Source of the DNA: Paludibacter sp. UBA6032
Lineage (GTDB): Bacteria; Bacteroidota; Bacteroidia; Bacteroidales; Paludibacteraceae
Direction of reading: 5' to 3'
Length of the DNA stretch: 64,000 bases
Assembly: GCA_002427885.1 (NCBI GenBank)
Contig: DIZI01000022.1
Span: 1-64,000 of the forward strand
Part shown: positions 33,966 to 42,203 of the stretch, in pieces
How the letters are laid out: each line of letters begins with the position of its first letter
Numbering within the stretch: position 1 is the stretch's first letter
The notes under the pieces: model-generated
Told to the model about the DNA's origin: nothing
The model's database searches: none
Seen by the model: only the letters and a program-made list of their open reading frames with translations
Position numbers and translations under genes: made by a program

Positions 33966-36407
33966 TTATTGTCCTTCGGGAATATCTATGGCTTCTTCAA
34001 CAGGCACATCAATAGAATCCGTGGCAGTGGTATCGCGTGGCATAACGGTGTGACAACCATAACTTCTGGAAATCTTTTCCTTTGGCTTGGTCGGGAATTT
34101 CCCCCGGTATTGTTTCAGACTTTCGTCCTTCAATACTTTTTCCATAAATAGTCCGAAAATCGGTAATGCCGTGCGACTTCCTTCGCCCAGTTGTCCTGTG
34201 CGAAAGTGAACACTACGTTGCTCCCCACCTACCCATGCGCCACCGATCAGTTTAGGTGTTACCCCTACAAACCAGGCGTCGGAGTGGTTGGACGAGGTTC
34301 CGGTCTTTCCACCGAAATCGGTACCGTAGTGAAATAAATCCCATTCCCACAAGGCTTGCGTAGTGGCTCCGGGTTCGGTCATGCCGCCCTTTAATAATTC
34401 GGTCATCAACCAGGCATCTTCGTAAGGGATAACACGTGTTTGAGTCAATTTAGGCTGAAACACCACAACTCCATCTTTATCTTCGATACGGGTAACCAGA
34501 ACGGGATCGTGATAGACTCCTTCGTTAACCACCGTACCGTATGAGTTGACCAGTTCGAGCAATGACACATCCGACGAGCCCAGACTTATCGAAGGTTGTA
34601 CTTCGAGCGGAGTACGAATACCAAGCAAATGAGCGTATTTAATAATTTCCGGAATGCCGACTTCCTGTGCCAGTTGTACAGCAATGGAATTGATAGAACG
34701 TCCGAAGGCATACTTCAGTGTAACCGTACGCCCGGAGAACTCTCCATTGGCATTACGCGGACTCCATGATTTTTCTTCGCCCTTTTCGGTATAATTCCAG
34801 GTAACGGGCTTATCCGTCATTTCATCGCAGGGTGATTTTCCGTTCATCATGGCTGCCGTATAGACAAACAGTTTGAATGTGGAACCCGGCTGACGCTTGG
34901 ACTGGGCAACCTTGTCGTATTGCCAGTATTTAAAATCGATATCACCCACCCACGCACGGACATTTCCCGTATTCGGTTCCATGGCCACGAAACTACTGTG
35001 CATAAAACGATTCATATAACGGATGGAATCCATCACGCTGAGCATCATTTCTTTATCTCCTTTGTCGTAATCAAACACCTTCGTCAAATGAGGCAGGTTC
35101 AGGTACTTTGTAATGGAATCGCTATTGTTGTCAAACCTGCTTTTGAGTCTGGCGTAGCTTTTTGTCTTTTTGGCAATATCTTCCACAAAGTTGACAATGT
35201 CCTGATGTTTTTCATCCTGCCAGGGGTTCTGTCCCCTCCAGTGATCGTCAAACTTGCGCTGCACATTGCGCATTTGTTTGTTAAGAGCTTCCTCGGCATA
35301 TTTTTGCATTCGCGAGTCGATGGTGACATAAATTTTCAATCCATCGGAATTAATATCGTAGCCATTTTCATCCGCCCAGTCTTTCAGGTATTTCTCCAGG
35401 TAAGCCCGGAAGTGAAGGGCATCGCCATCGAGGGTTTGTTCCTCGTAGAAATCCAGACGCAAAGGAGTTTTTTTCAATGAATCACATTCGTGCCGGTTAA
35501 TCAGCTTATGATCCTTTAATATTTCAAGTACCACATTCCGGCGTTCTTTCGAACGTTCGGGATGCAGGATGGGGCTATAGCTGGTAGTGGCTTTCAACAA
35601 GCCAACAAGGGTGGCCGATTGTTCGTAGTTGAGTTTGGCGGGGGTGGTATTAAAAAAAGTTTTGGCAGCCGTATGAATTCCGAAAGCATTACTCCCGAAG
35701 TCCACCGTGTTGAAATACATGGTCAGGATTTGCTTTTTGCTGTAAAACATCTCTATCTTCACCGCGGTAGTCCACTCCTTGGTCTTCATAATAAGCAGTT
35801 TCACACCCGGTATATAACCGAATAAACCCGTGGAATAAAGATTACGTGTTTTATACATATTTTTTACCAGTTGCTGTGTGATGGTGCTCGCTCCCCGGCT
35901 TTTGCCTTTTGTCATATCTTTCAGGGCGGCAAAAACACCCTCTATATCTATTCCAAAATGCTTGTAAAAGCGTTCGTCTTCGGTACTGATCAGGGTATTG
36001 ATCAGCTTGGGTGAAATTTCGTCGAAGGTAACCGGTGTACGGTTTTCGCGATAGTATTTTCCCAAGACCTTGCCATCGGAAGTATAAATGATGGATGCTT
36101 CGCTTTGGTTCGGATTGCTGATACTGGCCAGCCCGGGTGATTTACCAAAAAGCCAGAGAAAGTTGATATCAACCAGAAAAAGATAAAGCAGAAACAGCAC
36201 GATAAAGGTAAGAAAGGCATTGCCCAGTTTCCTGTACCATACCAGCCCTTTAAAACGAATATACCTGGCCTTTCGCCAGCTGATGAACTTATTCCACCAA
36301 TACGAAATAAACGCCCACGCTTGTGGAAGATGGGAAATCCCCCTTCCCGTCCACTGCCTGATAAATTCCCAAAGGGCAATAAATGGTGCTAAAAACTTTT
36401 TCTCCAT
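33966..36407 (-). CDS. Penicillin-binding protein 1A (bifunctional)
   Basis: An 813-residue class A PBP. After a cytoplasmic tail comes one transmembrane helix (about 60-82), then a GT51 glycosyltransferase domain with 'EDERFYKHFGID' (catalytic Glu143) and 'GRSINSIAV' later, and a transpeptidase domain with SxxK at Ser509 (PGSTFK), SxN (SIN) and KTG ('GKTGTSSNHSDAWFVG'). It polymerises and cross-links peptidoglycan at the cytoplasmic membrane. The C-terminal 60 residues are acidic and lack a known domain. It is alone on its strand, with its start facing a gap of about 215 bases. Confidence 0.92.
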   Translation of the reverse strand: MEKKFLAPFIALWEFIRQWTGRGISHLPQAWAFISYWWNKFISWRKARYIRFKGLVWYRKLGNAFLTFIVLFLLYLFLVDINFLWLFGKSPGLASISNPNQSEASIIYTSDGKVLGKYYRENRTPVTFDEISPKLINTLISTEDERFYKHFGIDIEGVFAALKDMTKGKSRGASTITQQLVKNMYKTRNLYSTGLFGYIPGVKLLIMKTKEWTTAVKIEMFYSKKQILTMYFNTVDFGSNAFGIHTAAKTFFNTTPAKLNYEQSATLVGLLKATTSYSPILHPERSKERRNVVLEILKDHKLINRHECDSLKKTPLRLDFYEEQTLDGDALHFRAYLEKYLKDWADENGYDINSDGLKIYVTIDSRMQKYAEEALNKQMRNVQRKFDDHWRGQNPWQDEKHQDIVNFVEDIAKKTKSYARLKSRFDNNSDSITKYLNLPHLTKVFDYDKGDKEMMLSVMDSIRYMNRFMHSSFVAMEPNTGNVRAWVGDIDFKYWQYDKVAQSKRQPGSTFKLFVYTAAMMNGKSPCDEMTDKPVTWNYTEKGEEKSWSPRNANGEFSGRTVTLKYAFGRSINSIAVQLAQEVGIPEIIKYAHLLGIRTPLEVQPSISLGSSDVSLLELVNSYGTVVNEGVYHDPVLVTRIEDKDGVVVFQPKLTQTRVIPYEDAWLMTELLKGGMTEPGATTQALWEWDLFHYGTDFGGKTGTSSNHSDAWFVGVTPKLIGGAWVGGEQRSVHFRTGQLGEGSRTALPIFGLFMEKVLKDESLKQYRGKFPTKPKEKISRSYGCHTVMPRDTTATDSIDVPVEEAIDIPEGQ

Positions 36408-36621
36408 AATAATTAAACCGAATTTGGTTGCAAAGTTACTTCAAAAGATGAAATATTCAGCGGTCGGACGAAATAATATTAATACAAAGAACCAACATTA
36501 TCTACGTTCAACCGGCTTTCTTCTAATGTCATCCTTCCTTTTGAAAAAAAAGCCAGCATTATATACAATAAGAAAAGCCTTAAACCCTAAGAAATGAGAG
36601 CTGCGGGGAATGAAATGGTGA

Positions 36622-36656
36622 CAAAAAAGAAGGGAACTCACCGCTGAATTCCCTTC
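36622..36656 (-). terminator. Intrinsic terminator of the DUF6232 gene
   Basis: On the minus strand GAAGGGAA pairs with TTCCCTTC around a loop of about 12 bases, followed by six T. It begins 21 bases after the stop codon. Confidence 0.8.
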
Positions 36657-36676
36657 ATTAAATATTATAGCAAAAA

Positions 36677-37039
36677 TCAACCTCTGTGAATAATAGCGTC
36701 GTTTAACGCTTCAACGATTTTATTGATCAGTTCCTGATCTTTCGAAGTAAAAGCATCCGTTATACCCGATGCGCTTTCCAGTCTTACGAAATAATCGGTT
36801 TTTTGTAATACCCACCATACTACAGCTAACACTATTAAAAGTACTGCTAATACCCAACTAAAAGAAAAACAAATTAAACCGACAACACCCAAAACAATCG
36901 GCAGGGTTCTTTTAGGAGAAATATAATGACTACTAACGGCAGTAATGCCGGATAATGCTTGCGTTTTGCCAAAAGTTACAAAACGGGCCGAAGTAACTTT
37001 TACATCAGCATTTTCAAAAAAAACTTTTTCTTCACTCAT
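36677..37039 (-). CDS. DUF6232 family membrane protein
   Basis: A 120-residue protein. A beta-rich N-terminal part ('VFFENADVKVTSARFVTFGKT', 'LSGITAVSSHYI') is followed by a pair of transmembrane helices (about 46-78) and a C-terminal part 'DYFVRLESASGITDAFTSKD'. The layout matches DUF6232, whose role is unknown. It has its own terminator and no close neighbour on the same strand, so it is probably monocistronic. Confidence 0.75.
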   Translation of the reverse strand: MSEEKVFFENADVKVTSARFVTFGKTQALSGITAVSSHYISPKRTLPIVLGVVGLICFSFSWVLAVLLIVLAVVWWVLQKTDYFVRLESASGITDAFTSKDQELINKIVEALNDAIIHRG

Positions 37040-37365
37040 AAGATTTTTATTTAGATTGTGTTAATAATACTCCAATTTCTATAAAATCATCTTCGCAAAC
37101 AATCAATCATTTTTTTTAATATTATAAGCCACAAATTTAGCAAATATATTTAAATACACTAACAAATAACCCTATATTTTACGTTATTTAACTAAGATAT
37201 CGTATACGGATGTAATTATATATATAATTACCCATTCGACTGATACAAAAATACTAAACACTTGTTTATTAATTTTGTATTTATGGTTGCCTGAAAAGGG
37301 GAATAGGAAAGGGTTTTTCTGATAAAATTGAGAATCAGGTAAAAGAGATAAGACAGGATAATTTT
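37040..37365. other. Very AT-rich spacer with a 20-bp palindrome
   Basis: No gene is seen. The stretch holds a perfect 20-bp palindrome GTAATTATATATATAATTAC (37212-37231) and, just before it, CGTATACG (37201-37208). Much of the remainder is poly-AT and would serve as the upstream region of the DUF6232 gene. Confidence 0.5.
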
Positions 37366-37767
37366 TCAGGATAGAAAGCGGTCTTTGATTTCCCGGGTTG
37401 GAATTAAACAGATAGAGCTCCGACCAAATAGCTTAAACCTGTTTCGGGCAATGAACCGATAAAGGAAATCACGCATTGCTTTTGGAAGCAACCGAAAGAT
37501 ATTCGTCGTCTTCCAGATTCCACCGAGATCATTCAGGATTTCCAATACAGCCGTAGATTCATAAAAATATTGTTCTTGCCTGATGTAAATGACTGTATCC
37601 ATTGCATCAACCGGTAGTCCGGCAACTATAAGTCTGTTCCGACCGCTATCCGATTGCAGGGAGGCAAAGCGGAATTTCTTCTTTTTGTCCCTCCGGATCA
37701 GAAAGAGAACCCATCCGGAACACAGATTGCAAATTCCATCAAATAAGATAAGTGGCGGTTGATTCAT
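37366..37767 (-). CDS. DCC family thiol-disulfide oxidoreductase-like protein (DUF393)
   Basis: About 133 residues from MNQPPLILFDGICNLC. The DCC signature is complete: 'LFDGICNLCSGWVLFLIRRD' with the CxxC pair, 'FRFASLQSDSGRNRL', and a C-terminal 'MRDFLYRFIARNRFKLFG' segment. The frame is open 22 codons upstream, but the family begins at the chosen Met. The fold is thioredoxin-like and the substrate is unknown. It lies downstream of metK after a strong terminator, so it probably has its own promoter. Confidence 0.82.
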   Translation of the reverse strand: MNQPPLILFDGICNLCSGWVLFLIRRDKKKKFRFASLQSDSGRNRLIVAGLPVDAMDTVIYIRQEQYFYESTAVLEILNDLGGIWKTTNIFRLLPKAMRDFLYRFIARNRFKLFGRSSICLIPTREIKDRFLS

Positions 37768-37833
37768 GTGGGTTGTATATGGTAATGAAACAGTCCTCGT
37801 TTCCGTATTGTTGAAAAGCAAACAAATATTCAC

Positions 37834-37875
37834 AAAAAAAGCCCGGCTTACAACATTGCAAACCGGACTTCTTTT
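37834..37875 (-). terminator. Intrinsic terminator of metK
   Basis: On the minus strand AAGTCCGG pairs with CCGGGCTT (one G-T pair) around a loop of about 17 bases, followed by seven T. It lies 45 bases after the metK stop. Confidence 0.85.
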
Positions 37876-37919
37876 AATTTTGAGTTCTTAGCTCTGAATT
37901 AAGAATTATAAATTATGAA

Positions 37920-39203
37920 TTAAATTCCAAACTCAGCTTTAATATCAGCAACTTTATCCGTTTTTTCCCAGGTAAACAATTCAACTTTTTGAGTGAAGTC
38001 TTTACCGTTACCGTCTTTAAAATATTTGGTTACAATCTTTGGTTCACGTCCCATGTGTCCGTAAGAGGCCGATTCACGATAAATAGGATTACGTAGTTTC
38101 AAACGGTCTTCAATGGCTTTTGGACGCATATCGAACAGTTTTTCAATCTTTGTTGCAATTTCTGCATCATTCAGCTTTACTTTTGCCGTTCCGTAAGTAT
38201 TTACATACAGATTCATCGGTTTGGCAACACCAATAGCATAAGCCACCTGTACCAATACTTCGTTGGCAAGACCTGCAGCGACAATGTTTTTAGCAATGTG
38301 ACGGGCTGCATACGCTGCCGAACGGTCTACTTTCGAAGGATCTTTTCCCGAAAAAGCACCACCACCGTGAGCACCTTTTCCACCATAAGTATCCACAATA
38401 ATTTTGCGACCTGTCAATCCTGTATCTCCGTGAGGTCCACCAATAACGAATTTTCCGGTTGGATTTACGTGCAACACGTAATCGTCGGAAATAAGTTGTG
38501 CAAACTGTGGATCCAGCGCTTTAACACGTGGAATCAAAATTGTCCGTACATCTTCTTTGATGATAGCCAGCATTTCAGCGTCGTCTTTCGCGGTTGGTTT
38601 GGCATTGTGAGCCGGATGAACCATATCGTCGTGTTGTGTAGAAACCACGATCGTATGAACCTTTACAGGCCGGTTGTTATCATCGTATTCAATGGTTACC
38701 TGCGATTTTGAATCGGGTCGAAGGTAAGTCATTACTTTTCCTTCTTTGCGGATAGCAGCCAGTTCTTCAACCAGCGCATGCGATAAATCAAGTGCCACCG
38801 GCATCAGGTTTTTCGTTTCGTTACAAGCGTAACCAAACATCATTCCCTGGTCGCCGGCTCCCTGTTCCATCGGTTCGGCACGTTCCACGCCCTGATTAAT
38901 GTCAGCCGATTGCTCGTGAATGGATGAAAACACACCACACGAATCGCCGCTAAACATATACTCACCTTTGGTATAACCAATATCGTTAATTACGCCACGA
39001 GCCACTGACTGTACATCAACGTAAGCCGATGTTTTTACTTCGCCTGCCAATACAACCTGTCCGGTTGTTACCAATGTTTCACAAGCAACTTTTGAATTGA
39101 CATCCTGTGCCAGAAAATTATCCAGCAAGGCATCCGAAATCTGATCGGCTACTTTGTCGGGATGACCTTCCGACACCGATTCTGAAGAAAATAAATATCC
39201 CAT
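37920..39203 (-). CDS. metK: S-adenosylmethionine synthase (methionine adenosyltransferase)
   Basis: A 427-residue enzyme with the three-domain MetK fold. It makes S-adenosylmethionine from ATP and methionine. Signature motifs are 'FSSESVSEGHPDKVADQISDA' in part at the N-terminus (ATP-binding His), 'GAGDQGMMFGYA' in the middle, and 'GGGAFSGKDPSKVDRSAAYA'. It has an insertion near residues 100-115 and 185-205 compared with the shorter E. coli enzyme, as is usual in Bacteroidota. A SAM-II-like riboswitch and a TACTTTTG promoter box lie in its long leader, so product feedback control is expected. Confidence 0.95.
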   Translation of the reverse strand: MGYLFSSESVSEGHPDKVADQISDALLDNFLAQDVNSKVACETLVTTGQVVLAGEVKTSAYVDVQSVARGVINDIGYTKGEYMFSGDSCGVFSSIHEQSADINQGVERAEPMEQGAGDQGMMFGYACNETKNLMPVALDLSHALVEELAAIRKEGKVMTYLRPDSKSQVTIEYDDNNRPVKVHTIVVSTQHDDMVHPAHNAKPTAKDDAEMLAIIKEDVRTILIPRVKALDPQFAQLISDDYVLHVNPTGKFVIGGPHGDTGLTGRKIIVDTYGGKGAHGGGAFSGKDPSKVDRSAAYAARHIAKNIVAAGLANEVLVQVAYAIGVAKPMNLYVNTYGTAKVKLNDAEIATKIEKLFDMRPKAIEDRLKLRNPIYRESASYGHMGREPKIVTKYFKDGNGKDFTQKVELFTWEKTDKVADIKAEFGI

Positions 39204-39384
39204 ATTATTTTTGATTTACAATTTTACAGTTTACTCCCGAAAACTATCGGGATTACAATTGCTCATAGAGTAATGAATAAGATGTACTGCAAAATCAATT
39301 TACAATTAAATGATTACGATTACTCTGAGGAGTAAACATAAAAACGGGAAGAATGTTTGATGGACTTTATGAAGTGCAGAAAAT

Positions 39385-39441
39385 GCGGGTTGCGATTTAG
39401 CATTTTTTTCTGTGGTTGCAAGCAGTCCAAATCTCTCCACA
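39385..39441 (-). promoter_or_regulatory. SAM-II-like riboswitch in the metK leader
   Basis: On the minus strand the leader reads TGTGG, then GAGATTTGGACTGCTTGCAA, then CCACA, an A-rich linker and TGCTAAATCGCAACCC. TGTGG/CCACA forms helix P1, and TTGC in its loop can pair with GCAA at the 3' end to give the H-type pseudoknot of SAM-II. The loop phrases GATTTG, GCTTGC and GCTAAA are those conserved in that class. It begins about a dozen bases after the -7 box. A downstream AGTCCA (39361-39366) could pair with TGGACT of the aptamer as an alternative fold. Confidence 0.75.
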
Positions 39442-39453
39442 TTTATTACGCCA

Positions 39454-39461
39454 CAAAAGTA
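39454..39461 (-). promoter_or_regulatory. -7 promoter box of metK
   Basis: TACTTTTG on the minus strand is a full match to the Bacteroidota TAnnTTTG consensus. It is placed so that transcription would begin just before the riboswitch aptamer, leaving a leader of about 240 bases ahead of metK. Confidence 0.6.
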
Positions 39462-39540
39462 CGAATACTTTTTTAAATAATACAATATAAATTGGAAAAT
39501 AATTTTCGCGACATTGTTTTCTTACTATCGATATCGATGC

Positions 39541-39576
39541 AAAAAGAGCAAATCAACCAAATGATTTGCCCTTTTA
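39541..39576 (-). terminator. Intrinsic terminator of pgi
   Basis: On the minus strand GGGCAAATCA pairs with TGATTTGCTC around a six-base loop, followed by TTTTT. It is about 95 bases after the pgi stop and 80 bases before the metK -7 box. Confidence 0.8.
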
Positions 39577-39670
39577 TAAATGATCATAAATAAGATCAAT
39601 TAAATAAAGCGGTTATCTGCAAATTGTCAACTATCAATTGTAAATTGTAAATTATTAAATTGTAAATGAA

Positions 39671-41014
39671 TTAGATTCTGGCTTTAATGGCTTTTGTTTC
39701 AGCTTCAAATCCGGGTTTTTCAAGCAAAGCAAACATATTTTTCTTGTATGCTTCCACGCCCGGTTGATCGAACGGATTTACACCCAATACATATCCGCTG
39801 ATACCACAGGCTTTTTCGAAGAAATAAAGTAACTGACCTAAATAATATTCGTTCAGGCTTGGTAATTCCACTTTCAAATTTGGAACTCCACCGTCGATAT
39901 GAGCTATCATGGTTCCCAATTCGGCCATTTTATTTACTTCATCCACACGTTTTCCGGCCAGGAAGTTCAGACCGTCTAAATTACTTTCATCGTGTGGGAA
40001 AATTTTGGTAAAATTGCTTGCCTTAACGGAAATAACCGTTTCGAAAATGCTTCGTACACCTTCCTGAATCCATTGACCCATGGAATGCAAATCGGTTGTA
40101 AAATCAACCGCTGCCGGGAAAATTCCCTTATTTTCTTTTCCTTCACTTTCGCCGTAAAGTTGTTTCCACCATTCACCGATAAAATGCAGTTTAGGATGAA
40201 AATTCACCAGAATTTCGATGCCTTTTCCGTTTTTATACAATTCATTCCGAATCGCAGCATATTGGGCAGCCGGATTTTCTTCAAAGGGTGTTTCAGGTCC
40301 GCAAACAGTTTCCATTTTAATGGCACCGGCAACCAGTTGACGAATGTCATGTCCTGCAACTGCTATGGGGAGTAAACCAACCGGAGTAAGTACAGAATAG
40401 CGTCCACCGATATTATCTTCAATAATAAAAGTCTTGTAACCTTCCTGTGTGGCAAGAGTACGTAAGGCTCCTCGGGATTTGTCGGTAATAGCAACAATCA
40501 GTTTTTGTGCAGCCGCCTTGCCTTGCTGTGCTTCCAGTTGGGTTTTCAACAAACGGAATGCCAATGCAGGTTCCGTGGTAGTACCCGATTTGGAGATACA
40601 AATAATACCGAATTTCTTATTCTTTAGCATTTCCTGCAATTCATACAAATAATCTTCGCCGATATTCTGTCCCGCGTAAACAACCACAGGCGAATTACGT
40701 TCGGTTTGCAACCAGTCAAAACTGTTCGATAAGGCATCGATGACCGCTTTTGCACCTAAATAGCTTCCGCCAATACCAATTACAACGACCACTTCGCAAT
40801 TGTCACGAAGAATTTCAGCTGTATTTTCAATGTCGGATAAATGAGCTTCATCAATAGTTGAAGGCAAATGTAACCAACCCAGGAAATCACTTCCTTTGCC
40901 TGTTCCATTGTGTAAAGCTTTATTCGCTTCGTTTACCTGAGATTTGTAAGCAGCTACGTTTTGTTCCGATACAAAACCGAATGCTTTGTCGATTGAAAGT
41001 TTAATATTTTCCAT
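39671..41014 (-). CDS. pgi: Glucose-6-phosphate isomerase
   Basis: A 447-residue SIS-fold enzyme that interconverts glucose 6-phosphate and fructose 6-phosphate. Family motifs include 'VVVIGIGGSYLGAKAVIDAL', 'ICISKSGTTTEPALAFRLL', 'GGRYSVLTPVGLLPIAVAG' and 'QLLYFFEKACGISGYVLGVN', the last being close to PROSITE signature 2. The length fits the short bacterial (Bacillus-like) form. It is followed by its own terminator. gpsA and lysS lie upstream on the same strand with gaps of 120 and 73 bases. Confidence 0.94.
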   Translation of the reverse strand: MENIKLSIDKAFGFVSEQNVAAYKSQVNEANKALHNGTGKGSDFLGWLHLPSTIDEAHLSDIENTAEILRDNCEVVVVIGIGGSYLGAKAVIDALSNSFDWLQTERNSPVVVYAGQNIGEDYLYELQEMLKNKKFGIICISKSGTTTEPALAFRLLKTQLEAQQGKAAAQKLIVAITDKSRGALRTLATQEGYKTFIIEDNIGGRYSVLTPVGLLPIAVAGHDIRQLVAGAIKMETVCGPETPFEENPAAQYAAIRNELYKNGKGIEILVNFHPKLHFIGEWWKQLYGESEGKENKGIFPAAVDFTTDLHSMGQWIQEGVRSIFETVISVKASNFTKIFPHDESNLDGLNFLAGKRVDEVNKMAELGTMIAHIDGGVPNLKVELPSLNEYYLGQLLYFFEKACGISGYVLGVNPFDQPGVEAYKKNMFALLEKPGFEAETKAIKARI

Positions 41015-41134
41015 TATATAAATTGTTTGAAGTTATTTTCTTTTATTTGCCTTCGGCGTTATTAATTTCATGATATTACTCACTTCATTCGCGATATTAA
41101 TTGAATTGTAAATTGTAAATGAATAAATTGTAAA

Positions 41135-42130
41135 TCATTTCAGTTTCTCAGTCAGTTTCCTTATTTCCATCAGCGGTGAACAACGATTGTAAAGTATTTC
41201 GAACATGGAATCCACTATGGGCATACTTACCTGATACTTTTCATTCAGTTCATGAATACACTTGGTGGCATAATAACCCTCGGCTATCATTTCCATTTCT
41301 ATTTGAGCGGTTTTTACAGAATAACCTTTTCCAATCATGGATCCAAACAGGCGGTTACGGCTAAATTTCGAATAGGCTGTAACCAATAAGTCACCCAGAT
41401 ATGCCGATTCATTAATATCACGATGCATCGGGTTGGTGGCATTACTGAACCGGTTCATTTCCTGTATTGCGTTTGAAATCAGTACGGCCTGAAAATTATC
41501 GCCGTATTTCAATCCATGACAAATACCTGCTGCAACCGAATAAATATTTTTCATGACCGAAGAATATTCGATTCCCAAAATATCATCACTGATGGATGTA
41601 CGGATAAAACTTGTATTAAAACGTTGGGCAACCATGCGGGCCTTCTCGCGCGAAGTACATCCGATGGTCAGGTACGAAAGCCGCTCGAGTGCCACTTCCT
41701 CTGCATGACAGGGACCGGCTAAAACGGCAATATTATCTTTTGGTACATTATAAAACTGTTCGAAATAATCCGAAACAATCATGTTTTCGTCAGGAACAAT
41801 CCCTTTGATGGCAGTTAAAATGAATTTATTATCCAGCTTCCTGCGGAGTTTCTTCAAATGTTGTTTGAGAAAAGGGGAAGGTGTTGCAAAAATCAAAATT
41901 TCCGAAGTTCGAACTAACTTATTGATATCATTAGTAAAATGAATCCGGTCGGTATCGAATTTTACGCCGGTCAGATACGAAGGATTTTTACTGAAACGAA
42001 GAAATTCATCTATTTGCTCCTGTCGGCGCATATACCAATTTATTTCATCAGCATTCGTGAGTACAATTTTTGCAATTGCTGTGGCCCAGCTCCCGCCGCC
42101 AATGATAGCAATTTTACTTTTTTCGTTCAT
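41135..42130 (-). CDS. gpsA: NAD(P)H-dependent glycerol-3-phosphate dehydrogenase
   Basis: A 331-residue enzyme that makes sn-glycerol 3-phosphate for phospholipid synthesis. The N-terminal dinucleotide fold starts 'IAIIGGGSWATAIAKI'; 'ILIFATPSPFLKQHLKKL', 'AVLAGPCHAEEVALERLSYLT' and the catalytic-lysine region 'GIEYSSVMKNIYSVAAGICHG' follow. The C-terminal helical domain has 'YLGDLLVTAYSKFSRNRLFG' and 'AEGYYATKCIHELNEKY'. It lies between lysS and pgi on the minus strand, probably in one transcription unit with lysS. Confidence 0.94.
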   Translation of the reverse strand: MNEKSKIAIIGGGSWATAIAKIVLTNADEINWYMRRQEQIDEFLRFSKNPSYLTGVKFDTDRIHFTNDINKLVRTSEILIFATPSPFLKQHLKKLRRKLDNKFILTAIKGIVPDENMIVSDYFEQFYNVPKDNIAVLAGPCHAEEVALERLSYLTIGCTSREKARMVAQRFNTSFIRTSISDDILGIEYSSVMKNIYSVAAGICHGLKYGDNFQAVLISNAIQEMNRFSNATNPMHRDINESAYLGDLLVTAYSKFSRNRLFGSMIGKGYSVKTAQIEMEMIAEGYYATKCIHELNEKYQVSMPIVDSMFEILYNRCSPLMEIRKLTEKLK

Positions 42131-42203
42131 TTTTTTCAGATTTTAGAACCAAGAATCAAGATTCAAGACCCAAAACTATTTTCTTATTCAACTAATTAAC
42201 TAT

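Noticed and set aside
34920..35480. 186-residue frame antisense to the PBP1A gene
   Set aside because: It is the reverse shadow of the transpeptidase-domain region; no export signal or domain.
39290..39404. Short leader peptide frames in the metK 5' region
   Set aside because: They start inside the riboswitch, have no clear ribosome binding region and no methionine-rich content.
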